A DNA stretch of 64,000 nt from positions 63,161,249 through 63,225,248 of the forward strand of contig NC_088295.1 in the NCBI RefSeq assembly GCF_032854445.1, read 5' to 3'. The notes beneath the pieces were generated by a model. The model did no database searches. It was not told the origin of the DNA and saw nothing but the letters and a program-made list of their open reading frames with translations. The stretch is from Liolophura sinensis. Its lineage: Eukaryota; Mollusca; Polyplacophora; Chitonida; Chitonidae. The translations under genes were made by a program, and so were the position numbers. This document shows positions 52,742 to 64,000 of the stretch, in pieces. Numbering within the stretch: the first letter of the stretch is position 1; each line of letters opens with the position of its first letter.

Positions 52742-53668
52742 GGTGAAATTGCTGGCTAGCAAAATGTGAATTTTACTACGAGCCTCAGTAATAACATCCA
52801 CTGCTGGTTACATGCTTGCCCCATAATCGTCAGCGAGGGTGCCATAAAACACCCCACCCCACCCTCTCGTCCCGGGTCCCGCTACGACCTGGGAGCGCAC
52901 GGGTCTGAAGTGGCTTACTACACTAAAACTACGACTGACAGTTGAAGCAGAAACCGCGCGGAAGATGCAAAGCTCAAGAGCAAAACGAATTCATACATCA
53001 TCCTTATCGTTGGCAGGTCTCGGAGGCAGGCAGAGTACATTGCTGGTTCCCGGCCCGCAATCCAGCCGGCCCGTACAGTTCAAGGTAGAAAGCACCAGAG
53101 AGAAAGACAAATGAAAAGATACACAATAATTTATTGGGCTGGAAGAAATTGAGATCGCTCGAAATGACAATCAACAAAAAGAAAGAGAGAGGGGAAGAGA
53201 GGACGCTCTTGCTTTGCAGATAAAGCAAACATTCCCTGTAGAGTGATGCGTGAAGGCATATACATAAACTGATAAACGGCAAGCAAGTCCAGTGCGCGGC
53301 TAATTATAGTGCTCCTTTTTTACAGCTCAGTTGTTACAATAATTCAGTTCTATCCCGATAAATCGTGTTTTTGCGAAAACCTCATAAAACCTCTGTACAC
53401 TTCAAAGCCGTGGAAACGAACTGTGTTGCTTTCCGAAGAATTAGAAGAAAACATGATTTTTATTTTTGTCTCTGCGAGCTGCCGAGTGTTCACTGTGTGT
53501 TGAGTGGAGAATGATGATATTCCTGACTTGTCCATTGCATCGTGTATTGCATCAAAACTATCGACGACAAGCCCTTGATGACACGAATCCACACCTTGAC
53601 GTGGACAGGTGTCGAAACGTACATGTACTCCTGAAAAATTCCACGGCTGTCGTCCAGTGTTAATTATG

Positions 53669-53674
<6 letters not shown>

Positions 53675-53714
<40 letters not shown>
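53675..53714. repeat. (TA)n microsatellite in the likely fz4 3' UTR
   Basis: About 20 TA units, flanked by TGTG repeats on both sides. Open frames of I-Y residues here are artefacts. Confidence 0.9.
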
Positions 53715-53721
<7 letters not shown>

Positions 53722-54315
53722 CGTGTTCAGTGTGTGTGTGTACGTTTTATCAATGTCCATTTCACCTTTCTCGGAACAGTATTGTGCATTATGACAAAAC
53801 AGACACGTGTGTATTCAATGGCAATTGCACAACATGATATGGTTGACATAACCAACGTTTTTCTCAGGATATTGACATATAAAGATATTTGTTGATGCTA
53901 ACTGTGACATGTTTGTCAGGCGCTGGCAAAGTGACTGTTCGCGGAAGTGGTTATCATCTATAAAAAACGAGAAAAAAGGGTAAATTTGAACAAACTGTCT
54001 CTAGTTAAATGTATAGGGACCCGTCATTTGTTGAAGAGATAAAGCTGTACTAGATATTGTATATATATATATAGATATATAGGTTTACAATGTATATTTT
54101 GGCTCTGTCCTTTTAAAGAAAAGAGACTATGTTATTTGTATGAAGACAGAAAATCGAGCTCTTCTGCCGTGACTGTTTAAAACATCTACAAATAAGTCTG
54201 GACAAAACTATTCGAAATCTGCCTTTGGATCGATGTATTTAAATCTCCTTTCAAACGAGAAATGGCGAGATTTAATCCTTGTCATTGTGTGCAGTCCGGT
54301 GAGTTGGCTGTAAAG

Positions 54316-54321
54316 AATAAA
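54316..54321 (+). terminator. Candidate fz4 polyadenylation signal
   Basis: AATAAA about 1.58 kb past the fz4 stop codon, followed by GT/T-rich sequence (GGTTATGTGATT). A 3' UTR of this length is plausible; it would include the TA microsatellite at 53675. Confidence 0.35.
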
Positions 54322-54399
54322 CTTCCAGGTCTAACTCTGGTTATGTGATTATAAAATTATTTGCTGTCGTTCCCTTCAGTTTGTCTCCATTTCATCAGC

Positions 54400-57300
54400 A
54401 TTACTACAGGGGATAAGACTGCCTTGTGTGGAGCTGTTGGGCCATTAATTAAAGGCGTTCGGGGTTGGTGGGGTAGGGTGTGATGTCACAAGTGTGGAAA
54501 GCTTGCCCGGGCTTTGTATCTTTGCCCCATGTATGACAATGGATCAGCTCTGTTGGTTGACTAGGTAAACATTTGAACTAAAGAATGTATACCCCGAGAG
54601 TGGGGCCATTTAACAGTGGCTTTGTATCAGTCGATTCTGTTCCTCCCCGAACTGACCCGCGTGGCTTGGAATGAGCCCTCGAGTTCAGCCTGGAATTCCA
54701 AGCTAACATAACTATAGAAACAAGAAAGCGAACGACCAAGGTTGCACCGACTGCTCCACGCTTGAAGCACAGATCGCTGGAGGCACCGCAATTTTCGAAA
54801 TTGTATTTCGGCTGCTAAATAACCAGAGCTGATTTATACCTTTTCTACGTTAAAAGCCGCTAGAATTATCCTCTTCAGCTCTCTATGATGATAACCTGTG
54901 TAGTTAAGGTGTGTTGTTCATACCTGTCTGAGGTGATGTCGACCGCTGCACCTGACGCCCGGGTTATGTTCCGATGCATATAGAACCTTTAGGGATGTCT
55001 TATTAACAAGGTATATTAATCTTCATAATCCCTCAGGTGTTATACATTTCAGACCTATAGTATATAAAATGTAATGCTTACAAACATTTCATTACTTTGC
55101 TGGGAAGCAAATTTTTCCAACATCCCTTCATTTGTTTTCGGCCACAAACTTGATAAGTAATGTAATACATGCAATAATGTTGCAATCAAAGCTGAAAGGA
55201 CACTTATGCAATCCCGCACATGACGAGTGTGATAGAGTATGTATATGAAATCACTCTTTAAATCCATGTATTCCTCTCTTCACAAGTTTGATTGGTCGTA
55301 AAATTGAAGCATACCTCTGTGAAATTTTTAATATATATTTAATATCATAACATTTTAACATGTGTTAGGATAACATCTTTTCAAAACATAGACCCACACA
55401 TGTCCTTTGGAATTCAAGCTCGTGATACATTAAGGATTAGTTTTACGTGTTTTGTTTTGATTCAATCCTGATAACAAAAATCGCTTGTTGGGGTTTATCT
55501 GAAATGACGGAACTCCATTCTTAAAACGTTATGTAATATCTAAAAGTCTGGTTTTATATTAAGATCTTTTCTGAGATATTCAAGTTTGATTCGTAACAGT
55601 TTTTCATGTTTCTTTTGCTCAATCGTATATCGCATACAAGTGATATACTGTGGCTATACAGGAATGCTTTATTATCTTAAGGGATTTTCTTTTTTTAGCT
55701 CAAGCAAATATGGTTATATCCCTAAGCTTCAAATAGTATACGATTTTGGATTTCATATCAGTCTGGAAACTTTCAGACTGTTTGCAATAAGTTTACGCAA
55801 AACAAACGTTGCAACTGACCGAGTAATTTTAGAACCAAACATCGTTAAGATATATTTCGTCGTTAATACCTGTAAGGTATAAGATAGCCTATTTTCCCAC
55901 ATGCTCTATGAAATGTTGTCCTTCACCGGCTCTAATTATCTCTAGGCCTATAATACATGTGAATTACCAGCAATCGGGAACAAAGCTTTTCTTTATTAAA
56001 CCCAAAACTCACTGGTTAGCTAATTACGCATGAAATATTCAAAAGACATCAGAAAAGCTCAGCTGACAAAGACATTTACGATGTTAGAAGATTATTTCCA
56101 CCTAATGATGTTAATTATCTGGGCTTTCTTTGTCCTGTTTGATTATAGGCTTTATATGTAGGGTATATTGTGTACTACGGTATACCACATGAATCTTCTT
56201 TATAAGAACTGCGAATACGATGGCGTAGTGTTCGTATAAACTATAATGCAGACATGCTTATACTCAGCAGCTGGCTGCTAGACCTATACAATGCACTGTT
56301 TTGTTTTGCTGTGTTTAAAGCGTGTGAAACCACGTCCAAATGTGGATAAATATATGTAAATGAGATTAAGTTGAAAATGGTTGTAAATCAAATACCCTTA
56401 ACATCGTCGTCACTTTAATATGCAAATTAGACTGCGGTTCATATTAATTTGTGGGTGAATTGGCCTTTGAGGTTGGCCGTTTACAGGTGTAGCAGAAATT
56501 GAGAAACAGGTACATTTAGGTATATACATGTATATATATACAAACTGAAAGAACTGAAGAAATGCAAATAGCTACAGGTTAGCTTGGTTCCTAAGTAGAG
56601 AAAGTTGTAACAAGTGAATTGGCTCATGTATTATTTTGGATTGATAACCTTCGTGTTGGGTGTTCAAAGTACAGCTGTGGTTTCGGCTTTAGCAAGGTGG
56701 TTAATGTGCCCTGGACGGGCCGCCTGTTGTAATCTATCCTTGATTTGCTACAGCCCGGGCTGACAAGCTTATCTGCTGGGGGGGAATTAACCCTTACCCA
56801 CCTTCCCTGGGCTGGTGGCAACCCCAACCATCGCTTACCACCTATAACTACATGTATATGGATTGAATGATGTTTTCACAGTTTTTTTTATATTTGTACA
56901 AGAAACCGAGCGTGGCTTTTTCTCAGTAACCCTCCTTATTGTGTACATACACCTGGCAGTAGCATGTAATGTGAGCCTTCATGAAACACCTACACAACGC
57001 CATGCAAGATGGTATACTGCATTATGCTGTCTTTGCAGATTTAACAGCGAAACTATTGAATTGCCCGATGGTGACAGTAGTTTTCAATCAGAAATCTATG
57101 GAATACTTCAGCATATTCCACAAGTTGGCGAAAGATATGGCTTGTAGTTTAAGAACAGTCGATGGGTATTATACACACGTTTTTGTATGATCATTACATG
57201 TACCCTTTTCACCACATTTCATTTCAACCGTGCATGGACTTCCTGAGGAGAGGATAAAAGTAAAACAACGCCAATTGTTTCAAGGCAATGTTTAACTGCC

Positions 57301-58980
57301 GTTTACAAACTTCTATATACTCGCTGGGATCAGACATGGCCTTTGATTCGCCTGTATATTTATCCGTTCACGTATCCGTTAATGCATGGGTGCATGTAAA
57401 GCGTATAATGGTCTGCCTTTATCCAGTATAATTTAATGACTGCATCTGTGTAGCTTATAAATGACCGTCTTGATTTCCGGATATAGAGAGTTTAGAGTTT
57501 CGAGATGGTAATCACGATGTTACAAGAAGACCACAACTGTATATATCCATTAGCCCAGGATTTATCTTGTCTATATGTCCCCGCCACAGCCTACAAAGGC
57601 CCATCTGCTCCAGTCATAAAGTCGCTACGATAGTGTTTATGTTGCCATAGTATCACATCTACCCACTTCCCACTAAACGATACAAAACCAGCGCTCGCAT
57701 CGATATGTAGTGTAATAATGGAATGGATCGCCTTGCCCTTTTGTCGAAATCCCAGTGGGTCATTACCGGTGCTGTGGAGATAACATGGAGATCTGCACAG
57801 TATAACATCGATAGATACGGACTCTATATACTGCGTGGCCTCCATGCATGTATTCTCGTATCTCTCTCCATATAATAGAATCCCGATGTGCCCTGCTTGC
57901 CAGGCGGGCTATATGGCAATTTTTCACAACAACTTTGCTGGATGTATGTAGGGACCTCGTGAGAACCACCCTCTTTCCTCCCCCACCTCCACCCCCTCCC
58001 TCCATGAGATCTCGCCGTGTAACTAGGGTGAAGATCTACGAGCCTGATTTACAGCTGACGCTCTCCCCACTCTCGTAACTGTTTCAATAAACAAAAACGA
58101 CCGTTTAGCAAATTTATGGCAGGCGAACTGGCTGCCACCGTGCGTACATCAGCGTGGCTTCCGCGTATGCTACCTACAGAGTATACGTTAACCAGGGTTA
58201 GATCGCCGAAGGTAGTCCAGTTAAAACGCCTGTACTCCGTACATTCCGCGGGGCCATGTGCGCTGGGCAATCCTCATCCAGAACTGAAGGAATCATACAG
58301 ATGTATATCGCCTTGTACTGCATGACGAACTGCGGTACACCCAGCGATACAGTATAACACCAGTCTGTTAACTTACCAACAGTTGTGAGCGGCAAGCATA
58401 TAACGCCGCGGCGGTACAAGACACGGCGGTTCTATACCGCCGTCGAAGCGTGCTTTTGTCGCGAGTTGAACCGTCAAAATGTGATACACAGTTCCGACCG
58501 AATGCTGCCAATATGGTTGGGGCTGAGTTCTTTGTATTATTAGTCGCATTGCTTGTGAACGACTGTCGAGCATTGCATAAGGTATAGTCGATATTGTACG
58601 TTATCCCCACTCATTTCTGATCCCCATAGAACGTCACTGTTCGGCCAATATGACCGAACCCTATACCATAAACCAGTTGTAAGTAATGTCACTTGTCTCG
58701 GCTATGGCACTGCATCGTTAACACCCCACACAACTTAAGTGATTTGTAACCATATATAGGCATATATATATATAGCCATTGTAAGCTTTATTTCGCCACA
58801 TGGTTGTACCGGTTTGAGTTGTAAACATTGCGTTGTACGGAATTGCCAACCATGCAGAAGTAAACCGTCTTGTCTAACTTAAACGCCACTTATTAAAACG
58901 GATACAGAAGTACATCGCGAAGTTCGTCCTATAGGTTCCAACCACAGCTACACCATCTAGTTAAAACTAAGCATACATGT
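54400..58980. other. Gene-free flank downstream of fz4
   Basis: Mostly AT-rich, with GC-richer islands at about 56640-56830 and 57960-58600. The second contains a perfect 8-bp hairpin, ACGGCGGT with ACCGCCGT, at 58423-58443. Such islands could be regulatory; nothing more can be said from sequence alone. Confidence 0.45.
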
Positions 58981-58984
58981 AGTC

Positions 58985-59395
58985 AAACCTAACTTATACA
59001 TTTACACCTGGAGAGAAACCTAACTTATACATTTACACCTGGAAAGAAGCTTATCTTACACATTTACACATCGAAAGAAACCTAATTTATACATTTACAC
59101 ATCAAAAGAAACATAACTTATACAGTTACACATCAACAGAAACTTGACATACATTTACACATCGAAAGAAACCTAACTTATACATTTACACATCGAAAGA
59201 AACCTAACTTATACATTTACACATCGAAAGAAACGTAATTTATACATTTACAAACAGAAAGAAACCTAACTCGTAAATTTACACATCAAAAGAAACCTAA
59301 CTTATACATTCACACATAGAAAGAAACATAACTTATACATTTACACATCCAAAGAAACCTAGCTTATATATTTAAGCATCCAAAGATACCTAACT
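58985..59395. repeat. 31-bp minisatellite array
   Basis: About 13 imperfect units built on ACTTATACATTTACACATCG then AAAGAAACCTA. The first two carry ACCTGG in place of ACATCG. Confidence 0.92.
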
Positions 59396-59409
59396 GAAAC
59401 ACGTCGAAA

Positions 59410-60330
59410 GAATGCAAAGGCATACTTCTGCCATAAAGCTGATCAACATTTTAGAATAGGAATGCATCACCGCGAGATACAAATTTTTTGGGACAACAAC
59501 AGAATTCCTAGTGTAGTTATGTACCGCTGACTGAATTGTGTGGTATACACGGCACTTCATTTGTATGGAATACCTAGCCATAACCCAGTATACATTTTCG
59601 TGTAAACCAATGATCCCCTTTCTTGTGTGCCTCTGTTACGGGAGCGTAATTCTTAGAGTACATTGATATAAAACTCAATTTCTATTAAGGGCATTATAAA
59701 TAGATTTTCTATAAATCGCAATGACATGCCACTCGCCTTAAAGCCAGTCTGTATATAAGCCCTACAAGGATAATAGTTAACATATTATCGAAATGTGCGA
59801 TCTCCGCTATGTGTATGATATACTTTTTTTATATGACTTAAGTGAAGCAGAATTCTCCCTTTGCGAACCAGCTGTGAAGCGAATCTCAACAGGTTAGATT
59901 TGTCAAAGATATGAGGTTTCACCGCCGTTGTGAAGTCTGTATTTGACTGGGGGTTTTATGGGCCGAGTAATTTTAATGACTCCTCCACGCCTCTTCAGCG
60001 CGCCCGTCCTCAGCGACCTTAAATGTCCGAGGCCGTGCGCTTAAGTTTGCCCGGTACTGTGAGCCCGTATCCCGGGACGGCTGGTCCCCTGCAGGTGTTG
60101 CTCACAACAACACAACCATTTGTTACTGGAGAGCTCTTTACAGATGGGCCACAAATCACTCGTTCTGCCAGGGCTGTAGTACCGGACAACTCTATAATCA
60201 ATAAGTATACCTGAAATGCGCGGTAAGCTGTGCAGCCCGCCCCCTTGAACACGTCAAGAAAATATCGGCTCTTTCACCAAGGTTTTCGTAAGCGCTACAT
60301 TAATCTTCATTACGGCCATATATATGTACA
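59410..60330. other. No gene seen
   Basis: No coding or repeat structure recognised. Confidence 0.5.
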
Positions 60331-60334
60331 TGTA

Positions 60335-60625
60335 TGTACCACTGGAGAGCGGATAATAGTTCAAACCCGATCTTTGGCAGCGAATTTGTGAATTCACCTG
60401 CTCTCACTGTTCAGGACTTTTTGGACAGTCTAACGTTCGTTAAAGTTCATTTGTCTTCCACTAGTTTGTTGTGCATATATTTGGGTCAGACCTGGGAAAG
60501 TTCGTCAGTAACTTGCTAGTGGACTCACGCAGAGCACTCCGGTTTCCTCCACCCATAAACTGACCGCCATCGTACAAGTCAAAAATTGAATGCAGCTGTA
60601 AACAATAACCAAACAAATTAATAAA
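60335..60625 (+). mobile_element. Diverged SINE with a different head
   Basis: B-box-like AGTTCAAACCCGATC, a body with CTGGGAAAGTTCGTCAGTAA and CACTCCGGTTTCCTCCAC, then a worn tail GCCATCGTACAAGTC and CCAAACAAATTAATAAAT. Confidence 0.55.
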
Positions 60626-60629
60626 TTCA

Positions 60630-62555
60630 TCCATGTGTACCGAATAATTATAACATCAGTACTTATAACAGACGAAAGATTAGACATGTACCTGTCACCC
60701 ACTGCACAACATAGTTTCTCCTGAAAACGTTTATTTTTGGAGTGGGACAACAACATAGACTTCGGTGGAAACACGTAGCGTCCTGGAATATTCAGGGTAA
60801 GGCGAACGTAGGTTATTCACCAATATCTTTTAATTTTGGTAAGTTCCATTGCTTGCATGGGAAAAAAACATAGGGCCTAAATCAGTTGCACAATCAATGC
60901 ACAAAATGCGCTCGGATCGAGTATTTTTCACTTCGAGCTGAAATTCCAGTGGAGCTTTAGAGATAATTGCAATTCCAATTTCCCATGATTATGCAATATG
61001 TAGCCTTTTGGATGATTTCCGGTATTGACCCGGCAGTGTGTGGTCCTTGCACATGACGGCTTTCGGGTATCTCAGTGCCGGCACAGAATATCAAGTATTT
61101 AAGCATGTTAACCACCAGTTTCGTTCTATTCACATAATTAATCGGATTATGTTACCGTTAGCCGCATAATGCTGATTACATAATGTCGGCTTGTATTACA
61201 CAGAGGCTAGGTCAATATTGAACAGGCTTTCCGGCCACGCATGCATGCCTTCAATTTCCTCGATGTCGGGGCGGCTCTATTCAGAGCCATTGTTTCGTAT
61301 TCCAGATCTAAGCCCAAGCACGCGCTCTGAACACCATTGTAAAGTAATATCCGCTAATTGCGCAACAAATGGCATTTTTATTGCGTCTCTAGAAATGAGT
61401 CGTTCCAGTGTCATTTTGGTCTGAAACGGGATAGGTTGTCATTACATGACATAGAGCATTTCTTTGCCAATTAACCAGAAATATATCATACAAGCTCTTT
61501 ATTTTTGGTATGCACATTGTGTGAGGCCTTATAAGATTTCGTTTTCAAATTGAATTGATCTGGCACAAGAATATAGGCTGTGTATATCATATTATATTCT
61601 ATAACCCATTGTGGCGAAAAAGTGTATATTGATCCCGTGCATGTAGGACCCACTTACATGGGGCATGGAAAGCTTGTGTTTCGCCTATAAACTCATATAG
61701 GTTTATATATTATATATAGGATCAAGCTTCATTCTTATTAGTTCGTCGTTATATGACTGAAAAATTGTTAAGTACGACGTAAAACCCTAAGGATTCATTC
61801 ATTTATTTATTCATTCTTATTAGTGGCATGAGGTTAATATTGCGAAGTATCCCCTATAAAGTCTTAACGAAACGAATTTTCTGTATTCAACGAAAAGTTC
61901 ATTCATGTCTTCTTGCATGCAGTCTTACACAGTGCCGATTCTCTACGGCACTTATGTAAACAAGTCGCTTGTGACACAAACCGTCCTCAGACGAGTTGAT
62001 ATGTTTCTGCACCCATTGTGTACATTCTACAGAGGAAATGTTCTTGACATTCTATCTTCACTATTAAAGATTCTTTTTTTCAAGAAATCGAACTTTGGCC
62101 ATGGGCTGAGTATTGATGAAACGTGTGACGTTAAATAAAAAATCTCATTGACAAATACGGCAATTTGACGGGAACAGACCGTTTGTTCGTGATACAATTG
62201 CAATGTAGCGCGCCACTTTCATGTATACTGACTGTAAATACACAGCCTATCGTGCTGTGTTTTGTCTACATAACCGTGCATGGTTTATACATTTGCCCAG
62301 GCTCTGATCAATGCTAGCTCTTAGTATCAGTAGACAGCATGCATATATTAACAGTCGCAATGTGAAGTTTTAACACACCTTGAAGCCGTTATATAGACTT
62401 CTGTTCACGTTGAAAGCTATAACTACTATACGACACTGAAAATGTTTACTAGAAAGGTTTCAATCGTGAATGAATTAATCATTTACATTTTTAGCTTAAT
62501 TACAGTCCGATATTTTCAAATGCTATAAATCTGCTTGATTTTTTGTCATTTTTTT
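60630..62555. other. No gene seen apart from a repeat end
   Basis: Only the second-family repeat end at 61745 was recognised. Confidence 0.5.
61745..61798 (+). repeat. 3' end of the second dispersed repeat
   Basis: TATATGACTGAAAAATTG then TTAAGTACGACGTAAAACCC is the reverse complement of the start of the 26695 element, with few changes, and ends in an ATTC/ATTT run. Confidence 0.65.
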
Positions 62556-62564
62556 AACCAAGAG

Positions 62565-62570
<6 letters not shown>

Positions 62571-62595
<25 letters not shown>

Positions 62596-62836
62596 GATTG
62601 GTGTTTTACGCCGTACTCAAGAATATTTCACTTATACGACGGCAGCCAGCATTATGGTGGGAGGAAACCGGGCAGAGCCCGGGGAAACCCACGACCATCT
62701 GCAGGTTGCTGGCAGACCTTCCCACGTACGGCCGGAGGAGAGGAAGCCAGCATGAGCTGGACTTGAACTCACAGGCGACCGCACTGGTGAGAGACTCCTG
62801 GGTCATTACTCTGTGCTAGCGCGCTAACCGACTGAG
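62571..62836 (-). mobile_element. SINE, best preserved, perfect 12-bp TSD
   Basis: Nearly intact from the long ATTT end to CGCTAACCGACTGAG, lacking only the first about 13 bases of the head. CAAGAGATTATT is repeated at 62559-62570 and 62837-62848. Close agreement with the consensus and a perfect duplication suggest a young insertion. Confidence 0.96.
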
Positions 62837-62849
62837 CAAGAGATTATTA

Positions 62850-64000
62850 CAGCACCGGCTAAATTCTGTAGCTCGATCATTCCCGACTGTGGTCATGTCA
62901 TGGTTTTCAAAATTGGCAGTATTGGTACTTAGTGATTGCATAAAGATTAAGCCATGTAAGTATATCGTGACTGGGTGTGGTGGGCATGGCATTCCAGTAA
63001 AGCAGCATTTCATATAGATTTATGTAGGGATTGCAATCCTAGCGCATGTATACGTGCATGGATATACCAGAAATGTTACCACGTCACGGTATACGTTACT
63101 TACTACCAGAAATATCATCATATTTACTGTATATATATATACCATGACTTGATATATATATATACCTTGACTTGATGACATTTCTGGTGTCATGGGCCTC
63201 AAACAATCCAATGAGGCAGCACTAGATAATACACATGTAGTGCCCATGCACATATTTATATTGGGGCCTGGAGTGTTATACAAGGAGACACACCGTGATA
63301 CTGGAAATGCCATTAATATCCACGCAAATATATACGTATTTAACGCTGATTATGCAGGTCCTGATATTGCCCTAACATAAAAGGCCTCAGTCGCCAAATC
63401 GTGCAACAGCTGGTTAGAATTACCCGTTGAATTGCGGTGCATCTATAATAGTTCGTGGATTTTTTAAAAAAAATTATAACAACAACGATGATCTAAACCA
63501 CAGGGCTCAGACAGTCTTTTAAAAAATTCCATCAAACCTACTTTTAAGTAGTGTAATCCCTATTACCTCAGGTTGCTTTTGTTCGTCACAGCTTTGGCGT
63601 ACAAATACAGCTCTCAGGAGTATTAGCATTTGAATGGGAGACAATGGATACGATTAATAGACTCCGACATGTATAACGCCGTGTGGGTCTATCAACGTAA
63701 AGCTTCTTAGATAAATTGGTATCCGCCAGGAAGTGGGGACTTGTTCATTCAGAAACATTGATAGCTCTAGCACTGAAGCTAATCCCCCGCGTTGATTTGC
63801 GTTATAAGCGAAACACCAGCCTGACGTAATGCGGTCGCGGCAGGATACTTAAGTGATAATACGAATTAGCATAGAGCGACTCTATTGTACGAGTGTCATG
63901 CCAGTATGGCAATGGCCTGCAGCTCTGTATATAATAATCTAGCTTAGGAGCACGTTTAACCTCCACTCGCATAATCATAATGAAACGACAAGAAGAAGGT
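62850..64000. other. No gene seen apart from a short inverted repeat
   Basis: Only the inverted repeat at 63106-63188 was recognised. Confidence 0.5.
63106..63188. repeat. Short inverted repeat around TA runs
   Basis: ACCAGAAATATCATCA and, inverted, TGATGACATTTCTGGT (15 of 16 pairing) enclose two TATATATATA runs and two copies of CTTGATATAT/CTTGATGAC. Confidence 0.5.

Overview
This is metazoan nuclear DNA: AT-rich, intron-containing and crowded with short interspersed repeats, microsatellites and minisatellites. The dominant repeat is a tRNA-derived SINE with pol III A and B boxes, a tail module reading TATAAGTGAAATATTCTTG then AGTACGGCGTAAAACACCA, and an AAAT-repeat end. From memory, this tail is common in molluscs and other lophotrochozoans. 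The organism is therefore most likely a mollusc or a close spiralian relative; the species cannot be told from the window.

Two protein-coding genes are well supported. The first is on the minus strand (17761-33129). It has nine exons whose splice phases all agree and predicts a 578-residue single-pass receptor: signal peptide, half EMI-like CCPGW segment, three EGF domains, WAP, VWC, two HYR domains, a transmembrane helix and a tail with PPPPY, YYKNM and NPIY motifs. The second is an uninterrupted plus-strand Frizzled-4 gene (51035-52741), with a complete ten-cysteine CRD, seven membrane segments, the KTVNSW Dishevelled-binding motif and a C-terminal ATVV.

Layout. 1-17.7 kb: no supportable gene; SINEs, fold-back and dispersed repeats. 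17.7-33.2 kb: the receptor gene, with introns that hold SINEs, two copies of a palindromic MITE, microsatellites and a 62-bp minisatellite that overlaps the start of exon 2. 33.2-39 kb: SINEs, a long TA run and a 94-bp tandem array. 39.1-40.1 kb: two decayed exons paralogous to the receptor's HYR and WAP-VWC exons, in the same order and strand, so a broken tandem duplicate. 40-50 kb: a dispersed element with a 76-bp tandem core, other tandem arrays, SINEs and a second MITE-like element. 50.4-54.4 kb: fz4 with its likely promoter and 3' UTR. 54.4-64 kb: gene-free flank with a 31-bp array and a few SINEs, one with a perfect target-site duplication.

The two genes have no evident functional link. 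Frizzled-4 is a Wnt receptor. The other protein has the layout of a cell-surface recognition or engulfment receptor, reminiscent of Draper/CED-1/MEGF10 but with WAP, VWC and HYR modules in place of a long EGF series. That architecture is the most interesting content of the window.
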